DNA of 64,000 nt from contig NZ_SSBL01000023.1 in the NCBI RefSeq assembly GCF_004795105.1, forward strand, positions 60,473 through 124,472, read 5' to 3'. Under the pieces are notes generated by a model. That model made no database searches, had not been told where the DNA came from, and worked only from the letters and a program-made list of their open reading frames with translations. This stretch comes from Streptomyces sp. A0642 (GTDB lineage Bacteria > Actinomycetota > Actinomycetes > Streptomycetales > Streptomycetaceae). The translations under genes were made by a program, and so were the position numbers. Position 1 is the first letter of the stretch. Every line of letters begins with the position of its first letter. Positions 33,725-42,126 of the stretch are shown piece after piece.

Positions 33725-34650
33725 CCGCGCTCCGTGTCCACGGCGAGCGCCGGAAGGCGTCCCGCCGACAGTTCCGCCAGGCAGGCGGTGAAGTCCGTGA
33801 CGACGTCCTCGTCCGCCGTGATGCCGGCGGAGTGCGAGGTGATCACCGTACGGGGAAGCCGCCAGCAGGGGTCCCCGGGCGCGGCGGGCTCCTCGGGCAG
33901 CACGTCGAGCACCGCCCGCCCCACCGATCCCGCGTGCAGCGCCGCCTCCAGCGCCGCCAGGTCCACGGTCGCCCCCCGGCCCACGTTGACGAAGGTGGCC
34001 CCGCCCATGGACGCGAACCGGTCCGCCCCGAAGTAACCGGCCGTCGCGTCCGTCAGGGGCAGCGCGGCGATCACCCAGCGGGCGGACACCGGTTCGTCCG
34101 CCACGGCGACCGCGTCGAAGCCCGGCGGCGCCTCGCGCGGGGTGCGGACCACGCCCACCGTCCGGATGCCGCAGGCCCGCAGCAGCCCGGCGACGGCCGA
34201 GCCGATCCGTCCGGTGCCGTGCACCACCGCCGTCTGCCCGGCCGCGAGCTCCGAAGGGATGCGGCGCCAAGCGCCACGGGCGTGCTGCGCGGCGAACTCC
34301 GGGACCGACTGGCACTCGGCCAGCACCCAGGCCAGCACGTACTGCGCGATCCGCTCGCCCATCCGGCCCACCGTCCGGGTCAGCAGCGCGTCGGCGGGCC
34401 ACGGTCCGGCGCCCAGCAGAGCGTCGGTACCGGCGTTCACGCTGTGGAACCACACCAGGCCGTCCCCACGCAGCGCGTCGGGCAGTGCGGCCCCCACGTA
34501 CACATAGGGACCGCCGTCGGCGGAGCCGTCGCGCTCCACGGGCCGCCCGGCCGCCCGCCCCAGGGCCTCGGCCGCTTCGGGGCCGACCTCGGGGCCGGCC
34601 AGCAGGCGGGTGTGCGCGAGCAGTCCGGGCGGCGGCGCGGAGACAGCCAC
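33718..34650 (-). CDS. D-isomer-specific 2-hydroxyacid dehydrogenase
   Basis: 310 residues, GTG start. The NAD-binding signature VHGTGRIGSAVAGLLRACGI (about 141-160) is a G-x-G-x2-G Rossmann motif. Catalytic Arg and Glu lie in ATFVNVGRGATVDLAALEAA and AVLDVLPEEP, and the His in VITSHSAGIT (usual TPHxAG). Reduces a 2-keto acid to the D-2-hydroxy acid or the reverse; the lack of a canonical TPH suggests a divergent subgroup (GhrA-like). Four bp downstream of the oxidoreductase gene at 34655, so probably in one operon. Confidence 0.85.
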   Translation of the reverse strand: MAVSAPPPGLLAHTRLLAGPEVGPEAAEALGRAAGRPVERDGSADGGPYVYVGAALPDALRGDGLVWFHSVNAGTDALLGAGPWPADALLTRTVGRMGERIAQYVLAWVLAECQSVPEFAAQHARGAWRRIPSELAAGQTAVVHGTGRIGSAVAGLLRACGIRTVGVVRTPREAPPGFDAVAVADEPVSARWVIAALPLTDATAGYFGADRFASMGGATFVNVGRGATVDLAALEAALHAGSVGRAVLDVLPEEPAAPGDPCWRLPRTVITSHSAGITADEDVVTDFTACLAELSAGRLPALAVDTERGY

Positions 34651-34654
34651 CCGG

Positions 34655-35125
34655 TCAGCCGTCCGAGGCCAGGTGCGCCGGGAAGCCGCCCGTGGCGATC
34701 GGCCCCCACCGCTCGGGGGTGATCCGGATGATCGACTTGCCCTGCTTCACCATCGCCGCCCGGTACTCGTCCCAGTCGGGGTGTTCCCCCGAGATGTTCC
34801 GGAAGTACTCCACGAGCGGCTCGACCGAATCCGGGGAGTCGATCACCTCGGCCGAGCCGTCGATCTGCACCCAGGGCCCGTTCCACTCGTCGGACAGGAC
34901 GATCACGCTCACCCGCTCGTCCCGCTTCGCGTTGCGGGTCTTGGCCCGCTCCGGGTACGTCGAGACGACGATCCGGCCCGCGTCGTCGACGCCGCAGGTG
35001 AGCGGGGAGCCCTGGGGGCGGCCGTCGGACCGGGTGGTCAGCAGGATCGCCCGGTGCCGGGGCCGTACGAACACCAGCAGGTCGTCGAGTCCCACGGCGG
35101 TGTTGGTCGCGATGTTCGATGCCAT
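34655..35125 (-). CDS. PPOX-class F420/FMN-dependent oxidoreductase
   Basis: 156 residues, ATG at 35125. Split-barrel flavin-fold: LLVFVRPRHRAILLTTRSDG (about 16-35), RPQGSPLTCGVDDAGRIVVS (about 36-55) and VEYFRNISGEHPDWDEYRAA near the C-terminus are typical of the Rv1155/F420-dependent family of actinobacteria. Uses reduced F420 or FMN to reduce small molecules; no dedicated partner is visible. Lies between the 2-hydroxyacid dehydrogenase and the YceI-fusion gene on the same strand. Confidence 0.85.
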   Translation of the reverse strand: MASNIATNTAVGLDDLLVFVRPRHRAILLTTRSDGRPQGSPLTCGVDDAGRIVVSTYPERAKTRNAKRDERVSVIVLSDEWNGPWVQIDGSAEVIDSPDSVEPLVEYFRNISGEHPDWDEYRAAMVKQGKSIIRITPERWGPIATGGFPAHLASDG

Positions 35126-35148
35126 GGACCCGACCCTACGACCGCCGG

Positions 35149-35967
35149 TCAGACGGCCGGCAGGGAATCGCCCTGCACGGCCTGGATGTCGAGCTCCACC
35201 CGCAGCGTCGTGCCGATCGCCGAGATGCCCGCCTGGACGACCTGGTTGTAGTTCATCGCGAAGTCGTCGCGGCGCAGCTCGGCCGTGGCGCGGAACGCCG
35301 CGCGGACGCCGCCCCACGGATCGGGGCCGGTGCCGAGGTAGCTGAGGTCCAGGTCGACCGGGCGCTCCACGCCGTGCAGCGACAGTGCGCCGTGCACGGT
35401 CCAGCGGTCGGGGCCGGCCGGGGTCAGACCGCTGGAGCGGTAGGTGATGTCCGGGAAGCGGTCCGTGTCGAGGAAGTCCGGGGACCGCAGGTGCTTGTCC
35501 CGCATGCCGTTGCCGGTGTCGATGCTCGCCGCGTCGATGACCGCGTCCACGCGGGAGTGCGCGACGTCCTCGGCGATCTCGATCCGGCCGCCGAAATCGG
35601 TGAACCGGCCGTGCACGCTGGAGATCCCGAGGTGCTGGGCGACCGCGCCCACCGAGGAGTGCGCCGGATCCAGCGACCAGGCGCCCGGCGGCGGCAGCTC
35701 CACGCCGCCCTGGCGCGCCAGCACCACCGTGCCGGCCTCGACCCGGCCGCTCGCCGTGACGAGGGCGGTGGAGGCGGCGGGGGCGTACCCGACCGCCGTC
35801 ACGATCACGGTGTACGCCCCGGCGGACAGCAGCCCGTCGGTGCGCACCGCCCCGTCCTCGTCGGCGGCGGCCCGCAGCACCTGCGTACCGGTCATGTCGG
35901 TGACCGTCACGACCGCGTGCTGGACGGCCCAGCCGTCCCGCGTGCGTACCTGTGCGCGAAGTCCCAT
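35149..35967 (-). CDS. YceI-like lipid-binding protein with N-terminal carboxypeptidase-regulatory domain
   Basis: 272 residues, ATG at 35967 with GGAGAG upstream. Residues 1-88 are a beta-sandwich of the carboxypeptidase-regulatory type (AVVTVTDMTGTQVLRAAADE, GAYTVIVTAVGYAPAAS). Residues 92-272 are YceI: WSLDPAHSSVGAVAQHLGIS, VHGRFTDFGGRIEIAED, FPDITYRSSGL and DFAMNYNQ. YceI barrels bind isoprenoid or other lipids. No signal peptide, unlike most YceI proteins, so it is probably cytosolic. The same regulatory domain occurs three times in the transporter encoded upstream. Confidence 0.85.
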   Translation of the reverse strand: MGLRAQVRTRDGWAVQHAVVTVTDMTGTQVLRAAADEDGAVRTDGLLSAGAYTVIVTAVGYAPAASTALVTASGRVEAGTVVLARQGGVELPPPGAWSLDPAHSSVGAVAQHLGISSVHGRFTDFGGRIEIAEDVAHSRVDAVIDAASIDTGNGMRDKHLRSPDFLDTDRFPDITYRSSGLTPAGPDRWTVHGALSLHGVERPVDLDLSYLGTGPDPWGGVRAAFRATAELRRDDFAMNYNQVVQAGISAIGTTLRVELDIQAVQGDSLPAV

Positions 35968-36035
35968 CCCGTTTTCTCTCCTTGCGTCCTTGCTCAATGG
36001 CCCGCCCGCTCCCGGAACGGGTCACTCAATGAGTC

Positions 36036-36099
36036 GGGCCCCGGGGCGGGGACGGCAGGCCGTCCCCTGCCTGCCGTCCCCACCGCCGGGGCCCATTTT
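36036..36099. terminator. Large double-stem hairpin
   Basis: Inner stem GGGGACGGCAGGC (36048-36060) with GCCTGCCGTCCCC (36069-36081), perfect 13 bp; outer stem GGGCCCCGG (36036-36044) with CCGGGGCCC (36086-36094); then ATTTT on the plus strand. Lies between the minus-strand MFS and YceI genes, so it ends or attenuates transcription coming from the MFS gene. Confidence 0.75.
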
Positions 36100-36178
36100 C
36101 CGCCGGCCCGGACAGCCTCTCCGCTCGAAGTGCCGTCCCGCCAGGGGTCCTACGTGTCCGGGAGTGTCCCCGGACGGG

Positions 36179-38668
36179 TCACTCGCCCGGGTGGGCGAGC
36201 TCGATGTCGTGGCCGTCGACCCCGCGACCGGCCACGGTCAGGGAGCCGGCCACCGGCGGGTAGCCGGTCGCGATGACCGAGTACTCGCCCGCGTCCAGGT
36301 CGGCGAAGGCGTACGCCCCGTCGTCCCCGGTCGTCGAGGTGGCGACCACGTTGCCGGCCGCGTCGACGAGCGTGACCCGCGCGTCGGGCAGCGGCCGCCG
36401 ACCGGAACCGGCGCGCACGACGCCCTGCACCAGCGCACCGGACTGGAGCGCGACGTCGACCCGGGTGACACCCTGGCCGCCGATCTCCACCGGCAGCGCC
36501 AGCGGACGGAAGCCGACCGCGTTGACCGCGACGGTCACCGCTCCGGGGACCAGCTCACCGAAGGTGAACTCGCCCGCGTCGCCCGACTTGCCGGTGGCCA
36601 GCACGTCGCCGCGCACATCGGTCACGATGACCATGGCGCCCTCGACCGGCGTACCGCCCTCGGCGGCCCGCACGGTCCCGGCCAGGCCGCTCGTACCGGC
36701 GAGCAGGATGTCGTACGTGAGCGGCTCGTCGCCGACGACGACGGTCGAGGCCTGCGGCTGGAAGCCGTCGGCGGACGCGATCAGCACGTACGAACCGGCG
36801 CCCGGGGCGTCGAGACCGTAGCTGCCGTCGGCCTGCGCGGCGGAGATGCCCAGCTGCCGGCCGCCCAGCGAGATCAGCGTGACGGCCGCCCGGTCGACGG
36901 GCGCGCCCTCGGCGCCGCGCACCACACCGCGGACCGCGGTGCCCTGCACGGCCGCCGGCGGGGCTGCCGGCGCGTCCTCCTGGGTGGCCACGGCGTTGAC
37001 GCCGGCGGCTGCCTCGGAGACCTGCCCGGTCGTACCGGACGGAGCCTTGGCGAGCTCCACGGTCTCGGCCGGAGCCGGGGCGTCGTTGGCCGCGTTCGTC
37101 CTCAGCGCGACTTCCTTGATGAAGATCGTGATCAGGAAGGCGACCAGCGCGGCCGGAGCGGCGTACAGGAAGACGTCACCGACGCCGTGCCCGTAGGCGG
37201 CCTCCACGACCGTGCGGAACGGCGCGGGCAGCGCGTCCAGGTCGGGGATGCCCCCGCCGCCGGTGCCGCCGTGGCCCAGGGCCGCGCCCTGAGGGCCGAG
37301 GTCCGCGAGACCGTCCTTCACGTAGTGCGTGACCCGGTTCGCCATCACGGCGCCCAGCGCGGAGACGCCGATGGCGCCACCGAGCGAACGGAAGAACGTG
37401 ACGACGGAGCTGGCCGAACCGAGGTCCGCCGGGTCGACCTGGTTCTGCGTGGCGAGCACCAGGTTCTGCATCATCATGCCGATGCCGAGACCCATCACGA
37501 ACATGAAGATCGCGATGTGCCAGTACTCGGTGTCGTACCGGATGGTGCCGAGCAGGCCGAGGCCGGCCGTGATCAGGAAGCCGCCGCTGACCAGCCAGGC
37601 CTTCCAGCGGCCCGTCTTGGTGATGACCTGGCCCGACACGGTCGAGGACAGGAACAGACCCGCGATCATCGGGATCGTCATCACACCGGACATCGTCGGC
37701 GACTTGCCGCGCGCCAGCTGGAAGTACTGGCTGAAGAAGACGGTGCCCGCGAACATCGCGACGCCGACGAAGAGCGAGGCGAGCGAGGCCAGGGTGATCG
37801 TCCGGTTGCGGAAGAGCCGCAGCGGGATGATCGGCTCACTGGCCCGGGACTCGGTGAAGACGAAGAGCAGCCCCAGGACCACGGAGCCCGCGAGCATCGC
37901 GCCGGTCTGCCAGGACATCCAGTCGTACTTGTCGCCCGCGAAGGTGACCCAGAGGAGCAGCAGCGAGACGGCGGCGCTGATGAAGAAGGCGCCGGTCCAG
38001 TCGACCTTGACCTCGCGCTTGACGACCGGGAGCTTCAGGGTCTTCTGGAGCACGACGAGAGCGATGGCCGCGAACGGCACACCCACGTAGAAGCACCAGC
38101 GCCAGCCCATCCAGCTGGTGTCGGTGATGACACCGCCGAGCAGCGGGCCGCCGACGGTGGCGATGGCGAAGACCGCGCCGAGGTAGCCGCTGTAGCGGCC
38201 GCGCTCGCGCGGGGCGATCATCGCGGCCATCACGATCTGGGCGAGGGCGGAGAGACCGCCGACGCCGATGCCCTGCACCACACGGCAGACGATCAGCATG
38301 CCGCTGCTGGTCGAGAGACCGGCGACGACCGATCCGGCGACGTAGATGACGAGGGCTATCTGGACCAGCAGCTTCTTGCTGAACAGGTCGGAGAGCTTGC
38401 CCCACAGCGGGGTGGTCGCGGTCATGGCCAGCAGCGAGGCCGTGACGACCCAGGTGTAGGCGCTCTGGCCGCCGCCGAGGTCGGAGATGATCTCCGGCAG
38501 GGCGTTGGTGACGACGGTGGACGACAGAATCGCGACGAACATGCCGAGCAGCAGCCCGGTGAGCGCTTCCATGATCTGCCGGTGTGTCATCGGCACGCCG
38601 TTGGAGGGGTCGTTCCCCCCGTGCTTGGCGTGGCCGCCCCGCACACCGGTTGGTGTGGTCGTAGCCAT
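36179..38668 (-). CDS. DHA2-family MFS transporter fused to three carboxypeptidase-regulatory domains
   Basis: 829 residues. Residues 25 to about 535 are a 14-TM DHA2 drug transporter (VAILSSTVVTNALPEII in TM1, GKLSDLFSKKLLVQIAL motif A, GPLLGGVITDTSWMGWRWCF motif C). After an Ala/Pro linker, residues about 582-829 hold three beta-sandwich repeats of about 82 residues, each with V-x-G-V-V-R at the start and D-G-x-Y/F-x-F near the middle (QADGSYGLDAPGAGSYVLIA; GDAGEFTFGELVPGAVTVAV; GDDGAYAFADLDAGEYSVIA). A 14-TM topology predicts a cytosolic C-terminus, unusual for this domain type. Lies 23 bp after a MarR gene and is probably cotranscribed with it. Confidence 0.88.
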   Translation of the reverse strand: MATTTPTGVRGGHAKHGGNDPSNGVPMTHRQIMEALTGLLLGMFVAILSSTVVTNALPEIISDLGGGQSAYTWVVTASLLAMTATTPLWGKLSDLFSKKLLVQIALVIYVAGSVVAGLSTSSGMLIVCRVVQGIGVGGLSALAQIVMAAMIAPRERGRYSGYLGAVFAIATVGGPLLGGVITDTSWMGWRWCFYVGVPFAAIALVVLQKTLKLPVVKREVKVDWTGAFFISAAVSLLLLWVTFAGDKYDWMSWQTGAMLAGSVVLGLLFVFTESRASEPIIPLRLFRNRTITLASLASLFVGVAMFAGTVFFSQYFQLARGKSPTMSGVMTIPMIAGLFLSSTVSGQVITKTGRWKAWLVSGGFLITAGLGLLGTIRYDTEYWHIAIFMFVMGLGIGMMMQNLVLATQNQVDPADLGSASSVVTFFRSLGGAIGVSALGAVMANRVTHYVKDGLADLGPQGAALGHGGTGGGGIPDLDALPAPFRTVVEAAYGHGVGDVFLYAAPAALVAFLITIFIKEVALRTNAANDAPAPAETVELAKAPSGTTGQVSEAAAGVNAVATQEDAPAAPPAAVQGTAVRGVVRGAEGAPVDRAAVTLISLGGRQLGISAAQADGSYGLDAPGAGSYVLIASADGFQPQASTVVVGDEPLTYDILLAGTSGLAGTVRAAEGGTPVEGAMVIVTDVRGDVLATGKSGDAGEFTFGELVPGAVTVAVNAVGFRPLALPVEIGGQGVTRVDVALQSGALVQGVVRAGSGRRPLPDARVTLVDAAGNVVATSTTGDDGAYAFADLDAGEYSVIATGYPPVAGSLTVAGRGVDGHDIELAHPGE

Positions 38669-38691
38669 TTAAATCCTTGTCTTTGCTTCTG

Positions 38692-39240
38692 TTACACGGG
38701 TGTACGGGTGTACGAGCCGTCGTGGCTGTCGGTGGGCCGGGGGCGGCAGTCGCCGCTGTGCTTCCCCGGGGCACACCCGCCGGCGCCGCGACAGGAGAAG
38801 CTGTCGCGCAGCCGGGCCAGCAACGTGTTGAGCTGTCCGACCTCGTCGTCGGACCAGTCCTGAAGGTTGTGGGCGAACATCTCGGTCGTCCGGCAGTTCA
38901 GCTCACCGAGCACTCCCTCGCCCGCGGGCGTCAGCCGCAGGATGCGGGAGCGCTTGTCCGCCGGGTCGGGGGACCGCTCGATCCAGCCGCGTTCCGCCAC
39001 ATGGGCGACGTGCCGGCTGGTCACCGACATGTCGACGGCGAGGAGCTCGGCCAGTCTGCTGATCCGTATCTCGCCGTGCTGACTCAGCAGAGCCAGTACG
39101 GCCGCCGAGCCGGCGGGGCATTCGGCGGGGAGGATGCGGGCCAGGCCCCGTTTGACGGCGCCGACTGCGCTGAGCTGCCGGGCCAGTTCTTCGTACTGAC
39201 TCCGCGCGGCCACGGGACCCCCAGACATCTCGCCGGTCAT
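38692..39240 (-). CDS. MarR-family regulator of the adjacent transporter
   Basis: 182 residues from ATG 39240; an ATG at 39261 lies inside an operator-like dyad. Winged helix: ISRLAELLAVDMSVTSRHVA (about 60-79) and ERGWIERSPDPADKRSRILR (wing with the DxR motif, about 82-101). The C-terminal tail after residue 145 is Cys-rich (CRGAGGC, GDC) and may be non-conserved. Two matching dyads upstream (39245-39286) suggest autorepression, with the MFS gene 23 bp downstream under the same control. Confidence 0.87.
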   Translation of the reverse strand: MTGEMSGGPVAARSQYEELARQLSAVGAVKRGLARILPAECPAGSAAVLALLSQHGEIRISRLAELLAVDMSVTSRHVAHVAERGWIERSPDPADKRSRILRLTPAGEGVLGELNCRTTEMFAHNLQDWSDDEVGQLNTLLARLRDSFSCRGAGGCAPGKHSGDCRPRPTDSHDGSYTRTPV

Positions 39241-39244
39241 CTTG

Positions 39245-39286
39245 TTGCTTAGGGCAACCATAGAAGCTGTTGGTTGCTGCAGGCAA
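39245..39286. promoter_or_regulatory. Twin MarR operators TTGC-N5-GCAA
   Basis: TTGC-TTAGG-GCAA at 39245-39257 and TTGC-TGCAG-GCAA at 39274-39286: the same spaced dyad twice, 29 bp apart, directly upstream of the MarR start at 39240. Expected footprint of a MarR dimer at its own promoter. Confidence 0.6.
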
Positions 39287-39419
39287 ACGAAGAGGGGCTT
39301 GCAGAAGTAAAGGAAGGCAAAAGGCTGTGTAGGGCGCGGGTCAAACACCCAGCGTGTGCGGTGCGCGTGCGCCGGATGTGGCGTGCGCCACCTCGGGGGA
39401 GGAGCGGGGGGCGCTTCGA

Positions 39420-39760
39420 CGGCCGGGTCGGGGCCGTCGCCGCCGGCTGCTTGGGGTGTCCGTGCGGCGGGGTGGGGTCGACGCTGCCGGGGGTCCGGGG
39501 TGGCCCGTGGGGTGGGGTGGGGTCGACGTCGCCGGGGGTCCGGGGGTCCGGGTGCCGGTGCGGGTCGACGTCGCCGGGTGTCCGTGTCCGGGGTGGCCCG
39601 TGCGGTGGGGCTCGGCCCCGTCGGGTGTCCGGGGGTCCGGGTGCCCGTGCGGCCGGGGCGGGTCGACGTCGCCGGGTGTCCGTGTCCGGGGTGGCCCGTG
39701 CGGCTGGTTCGGGGCCGGCGCTGCCGGTTGCCGGGGGTGGTCCGTGCGGCCTGCGTTCGG
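39420..39760. repeat. GC-rich degenerate direct repeats in a 600-bp gene-free stretch
   Basis: Between the MarR operators and the small membrane-protein gene at 39887 there is no convincing gene. The stretch is built from variants of GGGTCGACGTCGCCGGG and CCGGGGTGGCCCGTG. A 44-bp block at 39562-39605 recurs exactly at 39660-39703 (98 bp apart). On the minus strand the repeats read as Pro/Thr/Arg/His low-complexity frames that I do not accept as genes. 39761-39886 carries the promoter of the next gene (TAGGGT at 39873-39878). Confidence 0.7.
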
Positions 39761-39886
39761 CCGGACGTCTTCCGTACTCCTCCTTACTTCTCCGTCCTTC
39801 TCCTTCACCGGTTCCCCGGTTATGGCCGTGCGCCTTCACCGCCCGGGGGTTGGGCCGTTGCGCCGAGTTCGCTAGGGTCCTGCGAC

Positions 39887-40099
39887 ATGGCACACAATCC
39901 CCACGCTCCGCAGGGTCCCGAGGGCAACAGCGACCCGGCAGGCAACACCCAGATGTTCCGCGCCTTCGTCGACGAGGGCGAGCCGCAGCGCCGGCAGCAG
40001 CCCGCCGCCGTGTCCTCCGGACCGAGGACCGGGCTCATCGTCGGCATCGTCGCCGTGATCGTCGTGCTCGGCGCCGTCGCCTGGCTCGCCCTCGGCTGA
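39887..40099 (+). CDS. Small tail-anchored membrane protein
   Basis: 70 residues, ATG at 39887 with a possible -10 TAGGGT 9 bp upstream and no clear ribosome site, so perhaps leaderless. Hydrophilic N-terminus (MAHNPHAPQGPEGNSDPAGN) and one TM helix at about 49-69 (GLIVGIVAVIVVLGAVAWLA) ending at the C-terminus. Looks like a conserved Streptomyces small membrane protein; function unknown. Confidence 0.7.
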   Translation: MAHNPHAPQGPEGNSDPAGNTQMFRAFVDEGEPQRRQQPAAVSSGPRTGLIVGIVAVIVVLGAVAWLALG

Positions 40100-40129
40100 C
40101 CGGCCCTCAGGCCGCGTCGCAGTCCCCCG

Positions 40130-40969
40130 TCACTTCCAGACGGCGGTCACGTCCCGGGTCTCGACCCGCATGCCCAGGGGCACCCGCCAGGCGTCCACAC
40201 AGACGGTGTACGTCCTCTTCCGCGCCGCTCCCGCGCCGATCGGCACGGGCAGCGGCGCTGTCGATTCCCGGGTCGCCCAGTCGATCCCCAGCGCGCCGAT
40301 GATGTGCGTGGCGAACGTGACGGTGCCCGAGCGTGCCGGTGAACCGCCGGTGTTGCGGAATTCCAGGGTCACCTTCTCGCACCACCGCTCGTCCGCCGCC
40401 GCGCGCACGGGCACGCCGGCCACGACGACGGCGGGCCCGGCGGGGGCGGGTGAGCCGGGCGCGGACGGGGACGCGGGGGCGTCGGGCGGCGTGGAGTTCG
40501 CGGAGCCGCCCGACGGACCGGAGCTCCTCGGCGGTGTACCGCTCGTGGGACGGGCTCCTGGGGCCGCCGGAGTCCCTGCCGGGCGCCCGGACGCCCCGGG
40601 GTGTGCGGGCGCCGTACCGGCACCCCCGGAAGCTCCCGTACCGCCGTCCCGCGCCGAGGCGCCGGCGGTGGCACCGGCCGAGGCGCCGGCCGAGGATCCG
40701 GGCGACGGCGAGCCGCCCGAAGGTTCCCCCGCCCCTTTCCCGCCTCCGTCACCGGCCCCGTCCAGCGGGATCAGAGTGACCTTCCCCGAGGGCGCCACCG
40801 CGCCGGAGGGCGACCGGCCCCGGCCCGCCGCGGCCGCGCCGACCGCCGTGTAGCCGTCGCCCGCCCCGTCTCCACAGCCCGCCAGGACGCCGCCCAGACA
40901 CAGCACGGCCGCCGAGGCGGCGATCGCTGTGCCCCGGCGGCCGGGCCGGCCGAACGTCTGACGTCGCAT
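40130..40969 (-). CDS. Secreted lipoprotein with C-terminal beta domain
   Basis: 279 residues. Basic n-region, hydrophobic core and lipobox LAGC with Cys at about 32 (GGVLAGCGDG) mark a diacylglyceryl-anchored lipoprotein. Residues 40-180 are a Gly/Ser/Pro/Ala-rich spacer of cell-wall-crossing type. The C-terminal 100 residues form a probable beta domain with two Cys (ERWCEKVTLEFRNTGGSPAR; TYTVCVDAWRVPLGM). I do not recognise the domain. A TGAC-N5-GTCA dyad lies 15 bp upstream of the start. Confidence 0.75.
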   Translation of the reverse strand: MRRQTFGRPGRRGTAIAASAAVLCLGGVLAGCGDGAGDGYTAVGAAAAGRGRSPSGAVAPSGKVTLIPLDGAGDGGGKGAGEPSGGSPSPGSSAGASAGATAGASARDGGTGASGGAGTAPAHPGASGRPAGTPAAPGARPTSGTPPRSSGPSGGSANSTPPDAPASPSAPGSPAPAGPAVVVAGVPVRAAADERWCEKVTLEFRNTGGSPARSGTVTFATHIIGALGIDWATRESTAPLPVPIGAGAARKRTYTVCVDAWRVPLGMRVETRDVTAVWK

Positions 40970-40983
40970 CGCGACAGTGTGTC

Positions 40984-40996
40984 TGACGGTTAGTCA
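40984..40996. promoter_or_regulatory. TGAC-N5-GTCA dyad upstream of the lipoprotein gene
   Basis: TGACGGTTAGTCA sits 15 bp before the minus-strand start at 40969 and differs at only two central bases from TGACGGACAGTCA at 876-888 in front of the igr-like operon. Confidence 0.3.
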
Positions 40997-41025
40997 ATTC
41001 GGAACCCCTGAGCGGGGTGTCCGGA

Positions 41026-41892
41026 TCAGTCGGCGATGAGCCCCTCCCTGAGCTGGGCGAGCGTGCGGGTCAGCAGACGCGAGACGTGCATCTGCGAGAT
41101 GCCGACCTCCTCGCCGATCTGCGACTGGGTCATGTTGGCGAAGAACCGCAGCATGATGATCTGGCGTTCGCGTGGCGGGAGCTTGGCCAGCAGCGGCTTG
41201 AGCGACTCGCGGTACTCGACGCCCTCCAGCGCCGCGTCCTCGTAGCCCAGCCGGTCGGCCAGCGAGCCCTCGCCACCGTCGTCCTCGGGCGAGGGCGAGT
41301 CCAGCGAGGAGGCCGTGTAGGCGTTTCCGACGGCCAGGCCGTCGACGACGTCCTCCTCGGAGACTCCGAGCGCCTTGGCCAGCTCCGGCACGGTCGGCGA
41401 GCGGTCGAGCTTCTGCGCGAGCTCGTCGCTCGTCTTGGTGAGGGCGAGCCGCAGCTCCTGGAGCCGGCGCGGCACCCGCACCGACCACGAGGTGTCGCGG
41501 AAGAAGCGCTTGATCTCACCGACGACGGTGGGCATCGCGAACGTGGGGAACTCGACTCCGCGTTCGCAGTCGAACCGGTCGATCGCCTTGATCAGGCCGA
41601 TCGTGCCGACCTGGACGATGTCCTCCATGGGTTCGTTGCGGCTGCGGAACCGTGCCGCGGCATAACGCACCAGCGGCAGGTTGAGCTCGATGAGTGTGTC
41701 CCGCACATAGGCGCGCTCCGGAGTGTCCGTTCCATCCGGGCCCGGTGCGGGGCCCAGCGCGGCGAGCCGCAGGAACAGGGAGCGGGACAGCGTGCGGGTG
41801 TCGATGGCTTCCGACGAGCTGGTGAGCACAACGGGTGCGGGTGCGCTCTTCGTGAGCGTGAGCACCTTCGAGCTGCCCTGTTCTGCGGACAT
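41026..41892 (-). CDS. sigN: RNA polymerase sigma factor, SigB/SigF family (SigN ortholog)
   Basis: 288 residues, ATG with GGGGG upstream. Full SigB/F/G-type sigma: region 2 (LNLPLVRYAAARFRSRNEPM, VQVGTIGLIKAIDRFD), region 3 and region 4 (LPPRERQIIMLRFFANMTQS, IGEEVGISQMHVSRLLTRTL). It lies just downstream of a paralogue on the same strand, the arrangement I remember for S. coelicolor sigF-sigN (SCO4035-SCO4034), where both act in sporulation. The name rests on that synteny. A 14-bp palindrome in the gap upstream may control it. No anti-sigma or anti-anti-sigma gene is adjacent. Confidence 0.85.
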   Translation of the reverse strand: MSAEQGSSKVLTLTKSAPAPVVLTSSSEAIDTRTLSRSLFLRLAALGPAPGPDGTDTPERAYVRDTLIELNLPLVRYAAARFRSRNEPMEDIVQVGTIGLIKAIDRFDCERGVEFPTFAMPTVVGEIKRFFRDTSWSVRVPRRLQELRLALTKTSDELAQKLDRSPTVPELAKALGVSEEDVVDGLAVGNAYTASSLDSPSPEDDGGEGSLADRLGYEDAALEGVEYRESLKPLLAKLPPRERQIIMLRFFANMTQSQIGEEVGISQMHVSRLLTRTLAQLREGLIAD

Positions 41893-42029
41893 GCCACCCC
41901 CTTGAGGTCGCGGACGGTCGCGGTGGCCGCGACCATCGGAGGAACGCTGCCTCCACCTGAATACCGGAGGGGAGGCAGCGGCAAACGCGGTTCCCGCAGA
42001 ATGTCACATGTCGGCAACACGCTGTAGTG

Positions 42030-42043
42030 ACTTGTCGACAAGT
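42030..42043. promoter_or_regulatory. Perfect 14-bp palindrome in the sigN promoter region
   Basis: ACTTGTCGACAAGT is fully symmetric and lies 138 bp upstream of the sigN start, in the 234-bp gap between sigF and sigN. Possible repressor site; the regulator is unknown. Confidence 0.45.
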
Positions 42044-42126
42044 TCTGGGGGTGTACGCCCAGTTAACAAGGGGTGTGCGGCTTTTGGCGCGCGCGGATTG
42101 CTCCAGGACCGGTCTACCCGATCCAG

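Noticed and set aside
35444..38863. An 1139-codon plus-strand frame opposite the domain-fused MFS gene
   Set aside because: Antisense shadow over a clear transporter; composition is acidic/Arg/Gly repetitive with no fold.
39249..39893. Pro/Thr/Arg-rich frames in the repeat-rich gap
   Set aside because: They follow the DNA repeats in every frame, lack ribosome sites and resemble no protein.
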